Shown here piece by piece: positions 18,007 to 26,133 of a stretch of 64,000 nt of DNA; positions within the stretch are counted from its first letter, which is position 1; every line of letters starts with the position of its first letter. The DNA is taken from the NCBI GenBank assembly GCA_947488765.1, contig CANLAE010000002.1, positions 62,001 to 126,000 of the forward strand, written 5' to 3'. The notes beneath the pieces were generated by a model that worked only from the letters and a program-made list of their open reading frames with translations, searched no databases and was not told where the DNA came from. The position numbers were made by a program, and so were the translations under genes. Origin of the DNA: Chitinophagaceae bacterium. Its GTDB lineage: Bacteria > Bacteroidota > Bacteroidia > Chitinophagales > Chitinophagaceae.

Positions 18007-18729
18007 TTAAGCTGCTTTTCTGCTTAATGAATAGATAACTAGACCGAAGCCAATTTTATTCACGGCATCGCCAATATTGTAAACGATATCCATGTTTAAG
18101 CCTAAATCTACGTGCATACCGAATAATCCACCCGGTGTACCTACGATATAGCCTAGAGGATAAATTGCCCAACCTACTAAAACAAACCAACCTAAACTAC
18201 GGTTAGCAGCTGCTACAGCAGGACTTGCAGACTGAGCAAGTTTAGCAACATCACCAAACCAAACTAAGTAAACAATGTAGAAATAAGCAATACCTGAAGC
18301 TAGACCCCACTGCCAACTGTGTGCAGTATCTACCGCTTCACCGAAATAGCCTGTAACCAACATAATTACAGAAGCAAAAATTAACTTCCACAATAATGAA
18401 GCATTACTGCCCACTTTTTTGGTGATTAAATAAAATTCAACACACATCAAAGGCACTGTTAATAACCAGTCTACATAACGGAAGAAAACTGGAGATTCTC
18501 CTGTTTCTAAGTTATAGCCTCTCATGTAATAATAGTGAACTGCAGCAATAAAAGTAATTAAGCCGGACACCAATACGGATGTACGCCATTCTTTACTTGT
18601 ATTATTTAGTTCAAGAAAGAAAAAAGCAGCAGCAGCCATCATAGCCATTGTGCCTACAAAAAATGTGAATGCCACATAGTTTGTGTTGGAGATCGCTTTA
18701 AATGAAGCGTCTAAAAGGAAGAGGTTCAT
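18007..18729 (-). CDS. Proteorhodopsin, light-driven proton pump
   Basis: Seven-TM retinal protein, 240 residues, pumping protons outward in light. Helix C reads RYVDWLLTVPLMCVE: proton acceptor Asp87, Thr91 and donor Glu98, the D-T-E pattern of proton pumps. His65 (AAVHYYY) matches the acceptor-partner His of proteorhodopsin. The spectral position (105 in the reference protein) is Met95, which in flavobacterial relatives goes with green absorption. The Schiff-base Lys is K225 in GDAVNKIGFG. It is the first gene of a leftward set with crtY and blh; a hairpin follows the stop and may set different expression levels. Confidence 0.97.
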   Translation of the reverse strand: MNLFLLDASFKAISNTNYVAFTFFVGTMAMMAAAAFFFLELNNTSKEWRTSVLVSGLITFIAAVHYYYMRGYNLETGESPVFFRYVDWLLTVPLMCVEFYLITKKVGSNASLLWKLIFASVIMLVTGYFGEAVDTAHSWQWGLASGIAYFYIVYLVWFGDVAKLAQSASPAVAAANRSLGWFVLVGWAIYPLGYIVGTPGGLFGMHVDLGLNMDIVYNIGDAVNKIGFGLVIYSLSRKAA

Positions 18730-18769
18730 ATGGATTGGTTTTGGTTAAACTTATTAATTAAGAAAACTA

Positions 18770-18796
18770 CAATTTACTAGCCTTCTTATTTTGCAA
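18770..18796 (-). promoter_or_regulatory. Candidate promoter for proteorhodopsin
   Basis: On the minus strand TTG (18794-18796) is followed 17 bases later by TAAATTG (18770-18776), an imperfect match to the TTTG / TAnnTTTG consensus. It would give a leader of about 35 bases. Confidence 0.3.
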
Positions 18797-18994
18797 TCAT
18801 CGTGTGCTAATATATAAATTGTTAAAATACAAAACAACAATCTTTTAAAAATTGTTTGAAAAGTTTAGGGCAATGTTGATAAATAGTTTACAACTCTAAA
18901 CAAATTTTAAAATATCTCATGCATAAAAAGTGGATCCAAAAGAAGACAAAAAAATGTAAAAATGGATAGATAAATAATATAAAAACCAATATTT

Positions 18995-19360
18995 TTAAAT
19001 TATTTTAAGCCTTTGAATCAATTCCCATTGCTGGGTAATGGTTTGTTTTAGAAAATTAATTTCGCTTTTCTGCTGCTCAAGTAATTTTTCGGCAAAGCTT
19101 TCATTAGAACAATGAGTATCAGTGGGAGATTCTTTTAATTTCAAGACTTCATCTTCAAGTTTCTCTAATTCTTCTGTGGTGATATGAAGCACTTCAGCAA
19201 TTTCTTTGAAAGTGTATTTATTAATTACGCCGGTTCGTTCAAAGTAGGAAACCAACGATCTTGTTTTGCCTACAGCTTCGGCTAATTGCTCCTGCGTCAT
19301 TCCCCTAAAACCTCTGAATCTTTTAATTTTATTTCCAATGTGTTCGTTGCTCTTTTTCAT
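18995..19360 (-). CDS. XRE-family helix-turn-helix regulator
   Basis: A 121-residue DNA-binding protein. An HTH_3 domain covers about residues 8-62 (IGNKIKRFRGFRGMTQEQLAEAVGKT, then SLVSYFERTG as recognition helix region). A short Lys/Glu-rich linker and a predicted coiled-coil tail (LLEQQKSEINFLKQTI) follow and may mediate dimerisation. It lies 265 bases upstream of the proteorhodopsin gene on the same strand with a separate promoter region between them. A role in controlling the light operon is possible but not shown. Confidence 0.85.
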   Translation of the reverse strand: MKKSNEHIGNKIKRFRGFRGMTQEQLAEAVGKTRSLVSYFERTGVINKYTFKEIAEVLHITTEELEKLEDEVLKLKESPTDTHCSNESFAEKLLEQQKSEINFLKQTITQQWELIQRLKII

Positions 19361-19624
19361 TTTTTTGCAAATTTAATTTCTGATAAGATTGACTTTTTTC
19401 CAAATAAGTCAAATTTGATACCAATTTGCAAAAAGCAGGTTTTAATAAAATGCTAAAAATAACTAGTGGGAAATTAGTTAAAATTGTACAACTAAAATAT
19501 AAAAAAATCCTATTAAAACAGAATTAACCTAATTCAATTAAATTAAAATCAATAGATTATAAATTTTATCACAAATAATAAATTAAGATTTGAACTACTT
19601 GATGAATTAATAAAATTCAATACC

Positions 19625-20863
19625 TTATTGACAAGGGTTACTCAAAAACTTTATAGCCGCTTTATTATAATCACTGAAAAACTGGTGATCGGATGAAGTG
19701 CAACTTAATTGCTCATCAACCACGGCAACTTGATCGGTTGTTAAAGATGATAAAACAGGAAACTTTTGTGAGGATGCGGAAACAGCGGTCCAAACTGTAG
19801 AAGCATAACCTTTTAAATAATTGGTTGGACTGAGTAAGTTATTATTCTTTAATTCATTAAAAATCTGAGTTGATAAAGTAGTGCTGATTAAACTATTTCT
19901 TGCGAATCGCATTGAATAAACGGGAGAAGATAAATTTAGATTAGAATAACTGCAAACTCCCCTATTATATAATGATTGAGCATTTGCAACTGCGTTAGTG
20001 TTACCTGATTGTCCCATTACACTATTATTATCCCAACGAGCAAGGCTAAATAAAAGAGGTGTAGTGGTTGTAGTTAATACCCCAGTAGTTGCTCCTCCAG
20101 AAGCACAATAAGCAACTGAAGCTTTTAATTTAAAATAAGATCCAAAAGCAATTGAACAACTTCCTCCATTGCTTTGACCTATGCAATAACGAGACGCCGA
20201 CCTATTGGTATATCCTCTTGTATAAAATGTATCTGTTATTGCTTTCAAATTGGCAAAATCAATATTAGAAACACTATCTAAAGTGCTAGAATTCCACCTT
20301 AATGACCCATCGCCATTGGTATCAAAATTTAAGGTAACTTCCTCTGCCTCGGTTACAATAACTGCAAAACCTGCAGCAGCCAAGTCTTTTATCAATGCAT
20401 TATTCTCACAATTTTTTGTCCAATAATTTGCAGAACCATTTGAACCATGAAATAAATAAACAATGCCTTTGTGATTTTGAGGGAAAACATAATACACGTT
20501 TTTCAAATTTGTTTTGCCCTTGATTTTTTCGTACTGTACTGTTGCGATAAATATTTTAAAATTTGCTGTGAGATTTATATTTTTTGAAGGCATAATAAAC
20601 CAAGAATGCCATTCGTTTTTTCCGTTTAGGATTGAACTGTCACCAGACCAGTAGTCAAAAGTTTCGTTTGTTGCAGTTGCACGACTCCAGATATGAACGG
20701 TGTCACCAGCTTTGAAATTTGCTGCACCATATCCGTTTGAAACTGATACCCTAAAGCTATCTGCAACAGGAGCAGGAATAATATCTTCAGATTTTGTTTT
20801 ACATGAAAACATAACTGATTGTATGAGTGTTACATACATTATAAAATATAGCAATCGCTTCAT
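19625..20863 (-). CDS. Lipoprotein alpha/beta hydrolase with InlB-type repeat
   Basis: A 412-residue lipoprotein (lipobox MFS|C near residue 20). Residues about 40-105 look like a divergent InlB B-type repeat: a short beta domain ending FIMPSKNINLTANFK, usual in surface proteins. The rest is an alpha/beta hydrolase: oxyanion-hole segment LFHGSNGSA near 137, nucleophile elbow GQSNGGS near 230, and a His near the C-terminus (SSDHQFF). It resembles polyhydroxyalkanoate-depolymerase or feruloyl-esterase-like enzymes, but the substrate is undecided. It is flanked by 264 bases of non-coding sequence upstream of the XRE gene. Confidence 0.72.
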   Translation of the reverse strand: MKRLLYFIMYVTLIQSVMFSCKTKSEDIIPAPVADSFRVSVSNGYGAANFKAGDTVHIWSRATATNETFDYWSGDSSILNGKNEWHSWFIMPSKNINLTANFKIFIATVQYEKIKGKTNLKNVYYVFPQNHKGIVYLFHGSNGSANYWTKNCENNALIKDLAAAGFAVIVTEAEEVTLNFDTNGDGSLRWNSSTLDSVSNIDFANLKAITDTFYTRGYTNRSASRYCIGQSNGGSCSIAFGSYFKLKASVAYCASGGATTGVLTTTTTPLLFSLARWDNNSVMGQSGNTNAVANAQSLYNRGVCSYSNLNLSSPVYSMRFARNSLISTTLSTQIFNELKNNNLLSPTNYLKGYASTVWTAVSASSQKFPVLSSLTTDQVAVVDEQLSCTSSDHQFFSDYNKAAIKFLSNPCQ

Positions 20864-20936
20864 ACAGTTTTGTTTTAAAATTCGTTTTGCTTTTAATTTT
20901 TAAAGGAAATTTAAATAATTCTCTTTCTTGAATCTT

Positions 20937-21350
20937 TTAAACACTTGTTTCGGCTAATTCCAAAACAGCATACCACTCACTTTCTGTAACGGGCTGAACA
21001 GATAATCTACCCAAACGAACCAAAGCCATATCAGCCAACCCTTTCTGTTCTTTAATTTGCTTAAGTGTTACAGACTTTTTTAATTTTTTGTATGGCTTTA
21101 GGTCAACCGCAACCCAGGCTTCCTCTGTGGTTGTTGGGTCCTGATAATGTTCTTTAATTACTTTTGCAATGCCCACAATTTCCATGCCTTCGTTACTGTG
21201 ATACCAAAAAACCAAATCACCTTTTTGCATGGATTTGAGATTATTTCGAGCACCATAATTACGTACGCCATCCCAAAATGTTTGTTTATCTTTTTCAAAC
21301 TGTTCCCAGCTGTATTTAAATGGTTCAGATTTTACTAGCCAATAAGCCAT
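20937..21350 (-). CDS. EVE domain protein
   Basis: A 137-residue, single-domain protein of the EVE (PUA/YTH-like) fold that in related proteins binds modified bases. Motifs: YWLVKSEPFKYSWEQF at the N-terminus, WDGVRNYGARNNLKSM, then GDLVFWYHSN and a C-terminal RLGRLSVQPV. The whole protein is the domain and no nuclease partner is fused. It lies downstream of the LutA-like gene with a 31-base gap. The exact ligand is unknown. Confidence 0.88.
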   Translation of the reverse strand: MAYWLVKSEPFKYSWEQFEKDKQTFWDGVRNYGARNNLKSMQKGDLVFWYHSNEGMEIVGIAKVIKEHYQDPTTTEEAWVAVDLKPYKKLKKSVTLKQIKEQKGLADMALVRLGRLSVQPVTESEWYAVLELAETSV

Positions 21351-21381
21351 TGTGAAATATTTAAGCAGTTACATTATTTAT

Positions 21382-22101
21382 TTACCATCCACTTGCCAAA
21401 ATATCTGCTAAGTGAATCACTTTTAAATTTTTTTGTTGGTGTTGAATACAACCATCAACATGCATTAAGCAGCTCATATCCGTACTGATTAAATATTCTG
21501 CACCGGTGTTCGTTGCATTGTCAATTTTTTGATCAGCCATTGCAATACTGATGGCATCAAATTTAACAGCAAACGTTCCACCAAAACCACAACAAGTTTC
21601 AACATCATTCATTTCAATTAACTCCAACCCTTTTACGTTTCTGAGTAATTTACGAGGTTCTTCTTTCAAATTACATTCTCGCAGTGCGGCACAACTGTCA
21701 TGATAAGTTGCTTTTCCTACAAACTCTGCTCCCAAATCTTCTACTTTTAGTACGTTGACTAAAAAATCGCTGAACTCAAATGTGCGTTCAGACAAGGATT
21801 TTACTTGTTGTTGCTGGGCAGAATTTTCAAATAATTTTCCATAATAATTTCTTACAAAACCAACGCAGCTTGCACTTGGCGCTACTACATAATCGGCTCC
21901 ACTAAAATCATTGATAAATTTCTTACAAACATCTTTTGCTTCGCCCCAAAAACCTGCATTGAAAGCGGGTTGACCGCAACAAGTTTGATTGGTATTGTAA
22001 TAAACTGTACACCCTGCTTTCTCCAATACCTTAACCATATTAAATGCAATATTGGGATAAAGTTGGTCTATAAAACAAGGTATAAAAATTTGTACATTCA
22101 T
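21382..22101 (-). CDS. LutA-like (Fe-S) oxidoreductase with two CCG domains
   Basis: A 239-residue protein with two cysteine-rich CCG domains: the first with Cys9 and TCCGQPAFNAG near 42, the second with DSCAALRECN and TCCGFGGTF near 160. This is the layout of LutA/YkgE, a subunit of the L-lactate dehydrogenase complex LutABC, and also of GlcF-type subunits. lutB and lutC do not flank it, so participation in lactate oxidation is only the family expectation. It lies between ribH and the EVE gene on the same strand. Confidence 0.83.
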   Translation of the reverse strand: MNVQIFIPCFIDQLYPNIAFNMVKVLEKAGCTVYYNTNQTCCGQPAFNAGFWGEAKDVCKKFINDFSGADYVVAPSASCVGFVRNYYGKLFENSAQQQQVKSLSERTFEFSDFLVNVLKVEDLGAEFVGKATYHDSCAALRECNLKEEPRKLLRNVKGLELIEMNDVETCCGFGGTFAVKFDAISIAMADQKIDNATNTGAEYLISTDMSCLMHVDGCIQHQQKNLKVIHLADILASGW

Positions 22102-22170
22102 TTTTTAATATTAAAAAGCAATTGTATTTTGAAAGCAATAAAGAATTTAGAAATTAGTAATAAAAAAAGA

Positions 22171-22650
22171 CTATCTCAACTTTCTGTTTAAAGCAATCAT
22201 TTTCATTGCTGCAATTGCAGCTTCTTTTCCTTTGTGCCCATGTTTTCCACCTATTCTTTCGTTTAGCTGTTGTTCATTGAGAACAGTCAATACACCAAAA
22301 ATTACAGGTACATCCAAAGAAAGATTCAACTGCAAAACACCGTCTGTTACTAGTTTACATACATAATCAAAATGTGGCGTATCTCCTTGCACAACTGCTC
22401 CTAAAGTAATGTAAGCATCTGGCATTTGGGCTGAGAATGCAAAATGTTGTTTTACTGCAAATGGAATTTCAACTGCACCGGGAACAACAATCGTTGCATA
22501 TTTGACCTGATGTTGTTTTAAAATTTTTTTGGCGCCGGATTCTAATTTGTTTACAACAGCTTCATTCCATTCTGTTTTTACTATAACCACAAAGGCATCC
22601 TTTATTTCAGGGATGCCTTTGTATAATGTTGTATTGCCTTTAGTAGCCAT
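22171..22650 (-). CDS. ribH: 6,7-dimethyl-8-ribityllumazine synthase
   Basis: Penultimate enzyme of riboflavin synthesis, condensing the ribityl-pyrimidinedione with dihydroxybutanone phosphate; forms 60-mer or pentamer shells. 159 residues, usual length. Family motifs: VPGAVEIPFAVK near 57 and YITLGAVVQGDTPHFDYVC near 80 with the catalytic His, and ERIGGKHGHKGKEAA near the end. It starts 2 bases after the stop of the TPR gene, so they are co-transcribed. No other rib genes are in the window. Confidence 0.95.
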   Translation of the reverse strand: MATKGNTTLYKGIPEIKDAFVVIVKTEWNEAVVNKLESGAKKILKQHQVKYATIVVPGAVEIPFAVKQHFAFSAQMPDAYITLGAVVQGDTPHFDYVCKLVTDGVLQLNLSLDVPVIFGVLTVLNEQQLNERIGGKHGHKGKEAAIAAMKMIALNRKLR

Positions 22651-22652
22651 AA

Positions 22653-23339
22653 TTAGTTAATGCTAAAATCGTTTTTTTCATTGCTTAACTTGTAAATATA
22701 TTTATCTACTTGATAGCCTTTATCGGTATTAGGATATTTTGCTTTAATTTTTTTGTACAACTCCAATGCTTCTTTTGGCTTGCTCATTGTTTCTAATAAA
22801 GCGGCTGCTAAAAACAAATTTTCAGCAGAATTGAATTCGTCTTTTTCAAATAAAGTACCTGCTTTTGTATAGTAAGAAACAGCTTCCTCTTTTTTTCCAC
22901 TTTCAGAACATGCATGTCCTAAAGCTGTGTAAGCGGCCATTTGTACTTGCTTGGCATCTGTACTAAATTCTTTCAAATATTTAATAGCATTTGTGAAATC
23001 CTTCATTTTCAAATAGCTGATACCTGCATAATAATTTGCAAGGTTGGCAGCCTTTGTACCGCTATAAGTTTTGATAATGTACAATGCACCCTTTGCACCA
23101 CTTACATTATCTCCGTTAATCACTAAATTAGAAGAATCTTTAGAAAATAATTCTTGTAATTTATAGATAGCTTCAGCAGCTTTATCTTCTTTGGGTTTTA
23201 CTACGTATTGATTGTAAGCAAACCAACCGCCTACCAATAAAGCACTTAATGTAATTAAAATGGTGAAAGGTTTTTGTATTTTTTTCCAAATACTTTGTGC
23301 TTCCAGCATCAAAACTTTTTCTACTTGTTGTTCGCTCAT
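22653..23339 (-). CDS. TPR protein with single TM anchor
   Basis: A 228-residue protein: a short cytoplasmic N-terminus, a TM helix (about 24-46, FTILITLSALLVGGWFAYNQYV), then several tetratricopeptide-like repeats (about 90-220; for example AANLANYYAGISYLKMKD and AAYTALGHACSESGKKEEA). The layout resembles YfgM-type periplasmic TPR proteins. It lies between pdhA (33-base gap) and ribH (2-base gap). A role in envelope protein quality control is inferred only from the layout. Confidence 0.75.
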   Translation of the reverse strand: MSEQQVEKVLMLEAQSIWKKIQKPFTILITLSALLVGGWFAYNQYVVKPKEDKAAEAIYKLQELFSKDSSNLVINGDNVSGAKGALYIIKTYSGTKAANLANYYAGISYLKMKDFTNAIKYLKEFSTDAKQVQMAAYTALGHACSESGKKEEAVSYYTKAGTLFEKDEFNSAENLFLAAALLETMSKPKEALELYKKIKAKYPNTDKGYQVDKYIYKLSNEKNDFSIN

Positions 23340-23372
23340 TATCTATGGTTTTAAATTAAATTTCAAACGTTA

Positions 23373-24368
23373 TTAATCAACTATAAATGGATAGTTTTCA
23401 TCTAAATATACATCTTTCAATACTTCACTATCATCGGGCCAAGGACTCTCTTCTGCGAATGTTACACTATCATCTACCACTTTTGAGATTTTTGCATCAA
23501 TTGCATCCAAATCTTCTTGTGTAGCAAAATTGTTTTCTAATATAGTATTTGCAACTTGTGTAAGCGGGTCTTTTGCTTTGTATTCATCTACCTCTTCTTT
23601 TGTGCGATATTTTTGAGGATCACTTACCGAGTGTCCTTTATATCTGTAAGTCTTTATTTCTAATAATGTTGGGCCACCTGCTTCTCTGGCACGTTTTACG
23701 GCCCTAGCAATACCTTCATGCACAGCTTCAGGAGACATACCATCAATTTGATCGGCAGGCATATCATATCCATCAGCCAATTTATAAATATCAACTACAT
23801 TACTGGTTCTTTCTATGGAAGTACCCATTGCGTAATTGTTATTTTCACAAATAAAAACGACAGGTAATTTCCAGAGCATTGCCATATTAAATGCTTCATG
23901 CAACATTCCTTGTCGTGCAGCACCATCACCAAAAAATGATAATACTACATTATCAGTACCTCTATATTGTTCTGCAAATGCAAGTCCTGCACCTGTACCA
24001 ATTTGTGCTCCAACAATTCCGTGTCCTCCAAAAAACCGATTTTTAACATCGAAGAAGTGCATACTTCCACCTTTTCCTTTGGCACAACCTGTTGCCTTAC
24101 CGTATAATTCAGCCATACAAGCATTGGGGGAAGTTCCTTTTGCCAATGCTAGTCCGTGATCTCTATATGCTGTAATAAAAATATCTTCCGGTTTTGTTGC
24201 TGTCATACATCCGGCAGCAATTGCTTCCTGACCAATATACGCATGAAAAAATCCACGTATTTTACCAGCCATTTTATACATCTCTTCAGACTTCAATTCA
24301 AACTGACGAATCAGTTGCATCATCTCATACCAATACAGATAGGTTTCTTTAGTATATTTTGTTGCCAC
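23373..24368 (-). CDS. pdhA: Pyruvate dehydrogenase E1 component, alpha subunit
   Basis: Thiamine-diphosphate enzyme that decarboxylates pyruvate in the pyruvate dehydrogenase complex. 331 residues, usual for the alpha2beta2 type. The ThDP motif GDGAARQGMLHEAFNMA is near 147, ending at ENNNYAMGT; the phosphorylation-loop region RYKGHSVSDPQKYR is near 263. The beta subunit and E2/E3 are not adjacent, which is common in Bacteroidota. It leads the leftward run pdhA-TPR-ribH. Confidence 0.95.
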   Translation of the reverse strand: MATKYTKETYLYWYEMMQLIRQFELKSEEMYKMAGKIRGFFHAYIGQEAIAAGCMTATKPEDIFITAYRDHGLALAKGTSPNACMAELYGKATGCAKGKGGSMHFFDVKNRFFGGHGIVGAQIGTGAGLAFAEQYRGTDNVVLSFFGDGAARQGMLHEAFNMAMLWKLPVVFICENNNYAMGTSIERTSNVVDIYKLADGYDMPADQIDGMSPEAVHEGIARAVKRAREAGGPTLLEIKTYRYKGHSVSDPQKYRTKEEVDEYKAKDPLTQVANTILENNFATQEDLDAIDAKISKVVDDSVTFAEESPWPDDSEVLKDVYLDENYPFIVD

Positions 24369-24388
24369 TTATTAAAAATTTTGAGTGG

Positions 24389-24396
24389 CAAATATA
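24389..24396 (-). promoter_or_regulatory. Candidate -7 box for pdhA
   Basis: TATATTTG on the minus strand, a full match to TAnnTTTG, followed by C and 20 bases before the pdhA ATG. No -33 TTTG at proper spacing. Confidence 0.45.
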
Positions 24397-24520
24397 GGAG
24401 TTAGTAACAAAAAATTTGCATTGAATTAGAAAGAATAACTAAGTTATTTAAGTTGAATTGTTGATAACTATACTAAACTCAAAAAATGATTTTGAAAATT
24501 TAGTTTCAACAAGATTTTTT

Positions 24521-25921
24521 TTAACCAAAAAATAAATAGCAAAGCGATACAGAAGTAATAATTCCAACCAAATCTGCAAGCAACATTGTACCAATTGAAT
24601 ATCGTGTATTTTTTATACCCACTGCACCAAAATAAACTGCAACTACATAAAAAGTAGTATCGCTGCTGCCTTGTAAAATACATGCCAATCTTCCGGCAAA
24701 TGAATCCACACCATAAGTACGCATGGTATCAAACATCATTCCTCTTGCGCCGCTGCCACTCAACGGTTTCATTAACGCAGTTGGAATCCCGTCTACAAAA
24801 CGAGTGTCCAAACCAATCGTTCCAAATGCATAACGTAACCCTTGCAACAACACTTCAAAACTGCCACTTGTACGTAACATACTGATGGCTACAAGTATTC
24901 CAACAACGTAAGGAATAATTTTAATGCTCGTTTCAAATCCGCTTTTTGCACCCTGTACAAAAGCATCAAAAATGTCTATTTTTTTATACAAAGCTCCTAA
25001 TACTATCATTATGATAATCAATAAGATAAGTCCGTTACTTAATAAACCTGAAAAGGTTTGCATTGCCGTACTAGATAATCCCGTTAAATACCAAACAAGT
25101 AGCCCAATTAATGCGGAAGCCCCTCCTACCCAAGCCAAAATTACAGGTTGAAACAAATTGATTTTTTGGCGTACTGCAACAATACACATTGCAGCAATTG
25201 TGGCTGCGAAAGTTGCAATCATACACGGAATAAATATATCGGTTGGGCTGCCGGCTTTCACAGAAGCCCTTGCAGCAATAATGGTAACCGGAACAAGTGT
25301 TAACCCGGATGCATGCAAACACAAGAACATTATTTGTGCATTGGAAGCTTTGGTTTTATCAGGATTAATTTCCTGTAAACTTTCCATTGCTTTGATGCCA
25401 AATGGAGTAGCCGCATTATCAAGGTTTAATAAATTGGCAGAAAAATTCATAATCATATGTCCCATTGCCGGATGATTCTTTGGCAACTCTGGGAATAGTT
25501 TTGAAAAGAACGGTCCTACCATTTTTGCAAGAAAACGAATTCCACCTGCTTTTTCGGCTATACTCATTAAGCCCATAAACAAAGCCATAATACCAATTAA
25601 GCCCAAACAAATTTCAACAGCATTTTTACAAGTAGTAATAATTCCATCCGCAATTTGTTCTTTGTAAGTAATGTATTTGCCATCTGCCGATTTGCTAAAT
25701 TTAATTTCTCCACTTTTATACGTTCCATTTGCAGCTATTGCCATTACTGCTTCTTTGGGCATTGAAATACTGTCAATAAACTGTGTATTGGAAGTATCAC
25801 CTTGTTTTCCTACAACCATTTTGGAATAAATTCCTGTGTTTCCATCGGCAAAAAACAACTTAGAAGTTGCAACTAAAATTGCGATTAAAATAAATGCAGA
25901 CCATATTCTACTTAATGCCAT
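24521..25921 (-). CDS. Nucleoside-recognition (Gate) domain protein, fused SpmA/SpmB type
   Basis: A 466-residue polytopic membrane protein in which the halves correspond to SpmA-like (about 95-290) and SpmB-like (about 300-466) Gate domains. Segments include NLLNLDNAATPFGIKAM and, in the second half, RTYGVDSFAGRLACILQGSSDTTFYVVAVYFGA-type motifs. In Bacillus the two are separate spore-maturation proteins; non-sporulating Bacteroidota carry them as one chain, so the name does not indicate sporulation. The hydrophilic residues 30-95 are an inserted periplasmic segment. Transport substrate is unknown. Confidence 0.85.
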   Translation of the reverse strand: MALSRIWSAFILIAILVATSKLFFADGNTGIYSKMVVGKQGDTSNTQFIDSISMPKEAVMAIAANGTYKSGEIKFSKSADGKYITYKEQIADGIITTCKNAVEICLGLIGIMALFMGLMSIAEKAGGIRFLAKMVGPFFSKLFPELPKNHPAMGHMIMNFSANLLNLDNAATPFGIKAMESLQEINPDKTKASNAQIMFLCLHASGLTLVPVTIIAARASVKAGSPTDIFIPCMIATFAATIAAMCIVAVRQKINLFQPVILAWVGGASALIGLLVWYLTGLSSTAMQTFSGLLSNGLILLIIIMIVLGALYKKIDIFDAFVQGAKSGFETSIKIIPYVVGILVAISMLRTSGSFEVLLQGLRYAFGTIGLDTRFVDGIPTALMKPLSGSGARGMMFDTMRTYGVDSFAGRLACILQGSSDTTFYVVAVYFGAVGIKNTRYSIGTMLLADLVGIITSVSLCYLFFG

Positions 25922-25986
25922 AAGTTAATTTTAAAAATACAAAATAACAAATTTCAAATTCTGTCGCCCAATTTCTTTTACAATGT

Positions 25987-25994
25987 TACATTTG
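25987..25994 (+). promoter_or_regulatory. Candidate -7 box upstream of ychF
   Basis: TACATTTG is a full match to TAnnTTTG, followed by C. It would give a leader of about 130 bases containing the 26015-26049 element. No -33 TTTG seen. Confidence 0.35.
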
Positions 25995-26014
25995 CACGCA
26001 AATAAATTGTTCCC

Positions 26015-26049
26015 TAACGTACAAAATGTACAAGTGTGCGACGCAACAA
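26015..26049 (+). repeat. Dispersed intergenic element, copy A
   Basis: TAACG (26015-26019), 12 variable bases, then AAGTGTGCGACGCAACAA (26032-26049). The same design recurs at 40463-40492 (plus) and 60325-60359 (minus). The core contains the odd palindrome TGCG-A-CGCA and is GC-rich in AT-rich surroundings. It ends 84 bases before the ychF ATG. Confidence 0.7.
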
Positions 26050-26090
26050 CAGCAAATCGGAGTTTCAAATGCCTGTTACCAAAATTGCGT

Positions 26091-26119
26091 TTTACAATTA
26101 TACATTTTTGTATTGTAAA
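26091..26119 (+). promoter_or_regulatory. Hairpin in the ychF leader
   Basis: TTTACAA (26091-26097) pairs with TTGTAAA (26113-26119), with an additional TACA/TGTA pairing inside. It ends 14 bases before the ATG. It could influence ychF translation. Confidence 0.3.
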
Positions 26120-26133
26120 AATATTATTGAAAT

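Noticed and set aside
21382-22101. A complete lactate-use operon lutABC
   Set aside because: Only the LutA-like gene is present; neighbours are ribH and an EVE protein.
24521-25921. Evidence of sporulation from the SpmA/SpmB similarity
   Set aside because: Fused Gate-domain proteins are common in non-sporulating Bacteroidota and no other sporulation gene is present.
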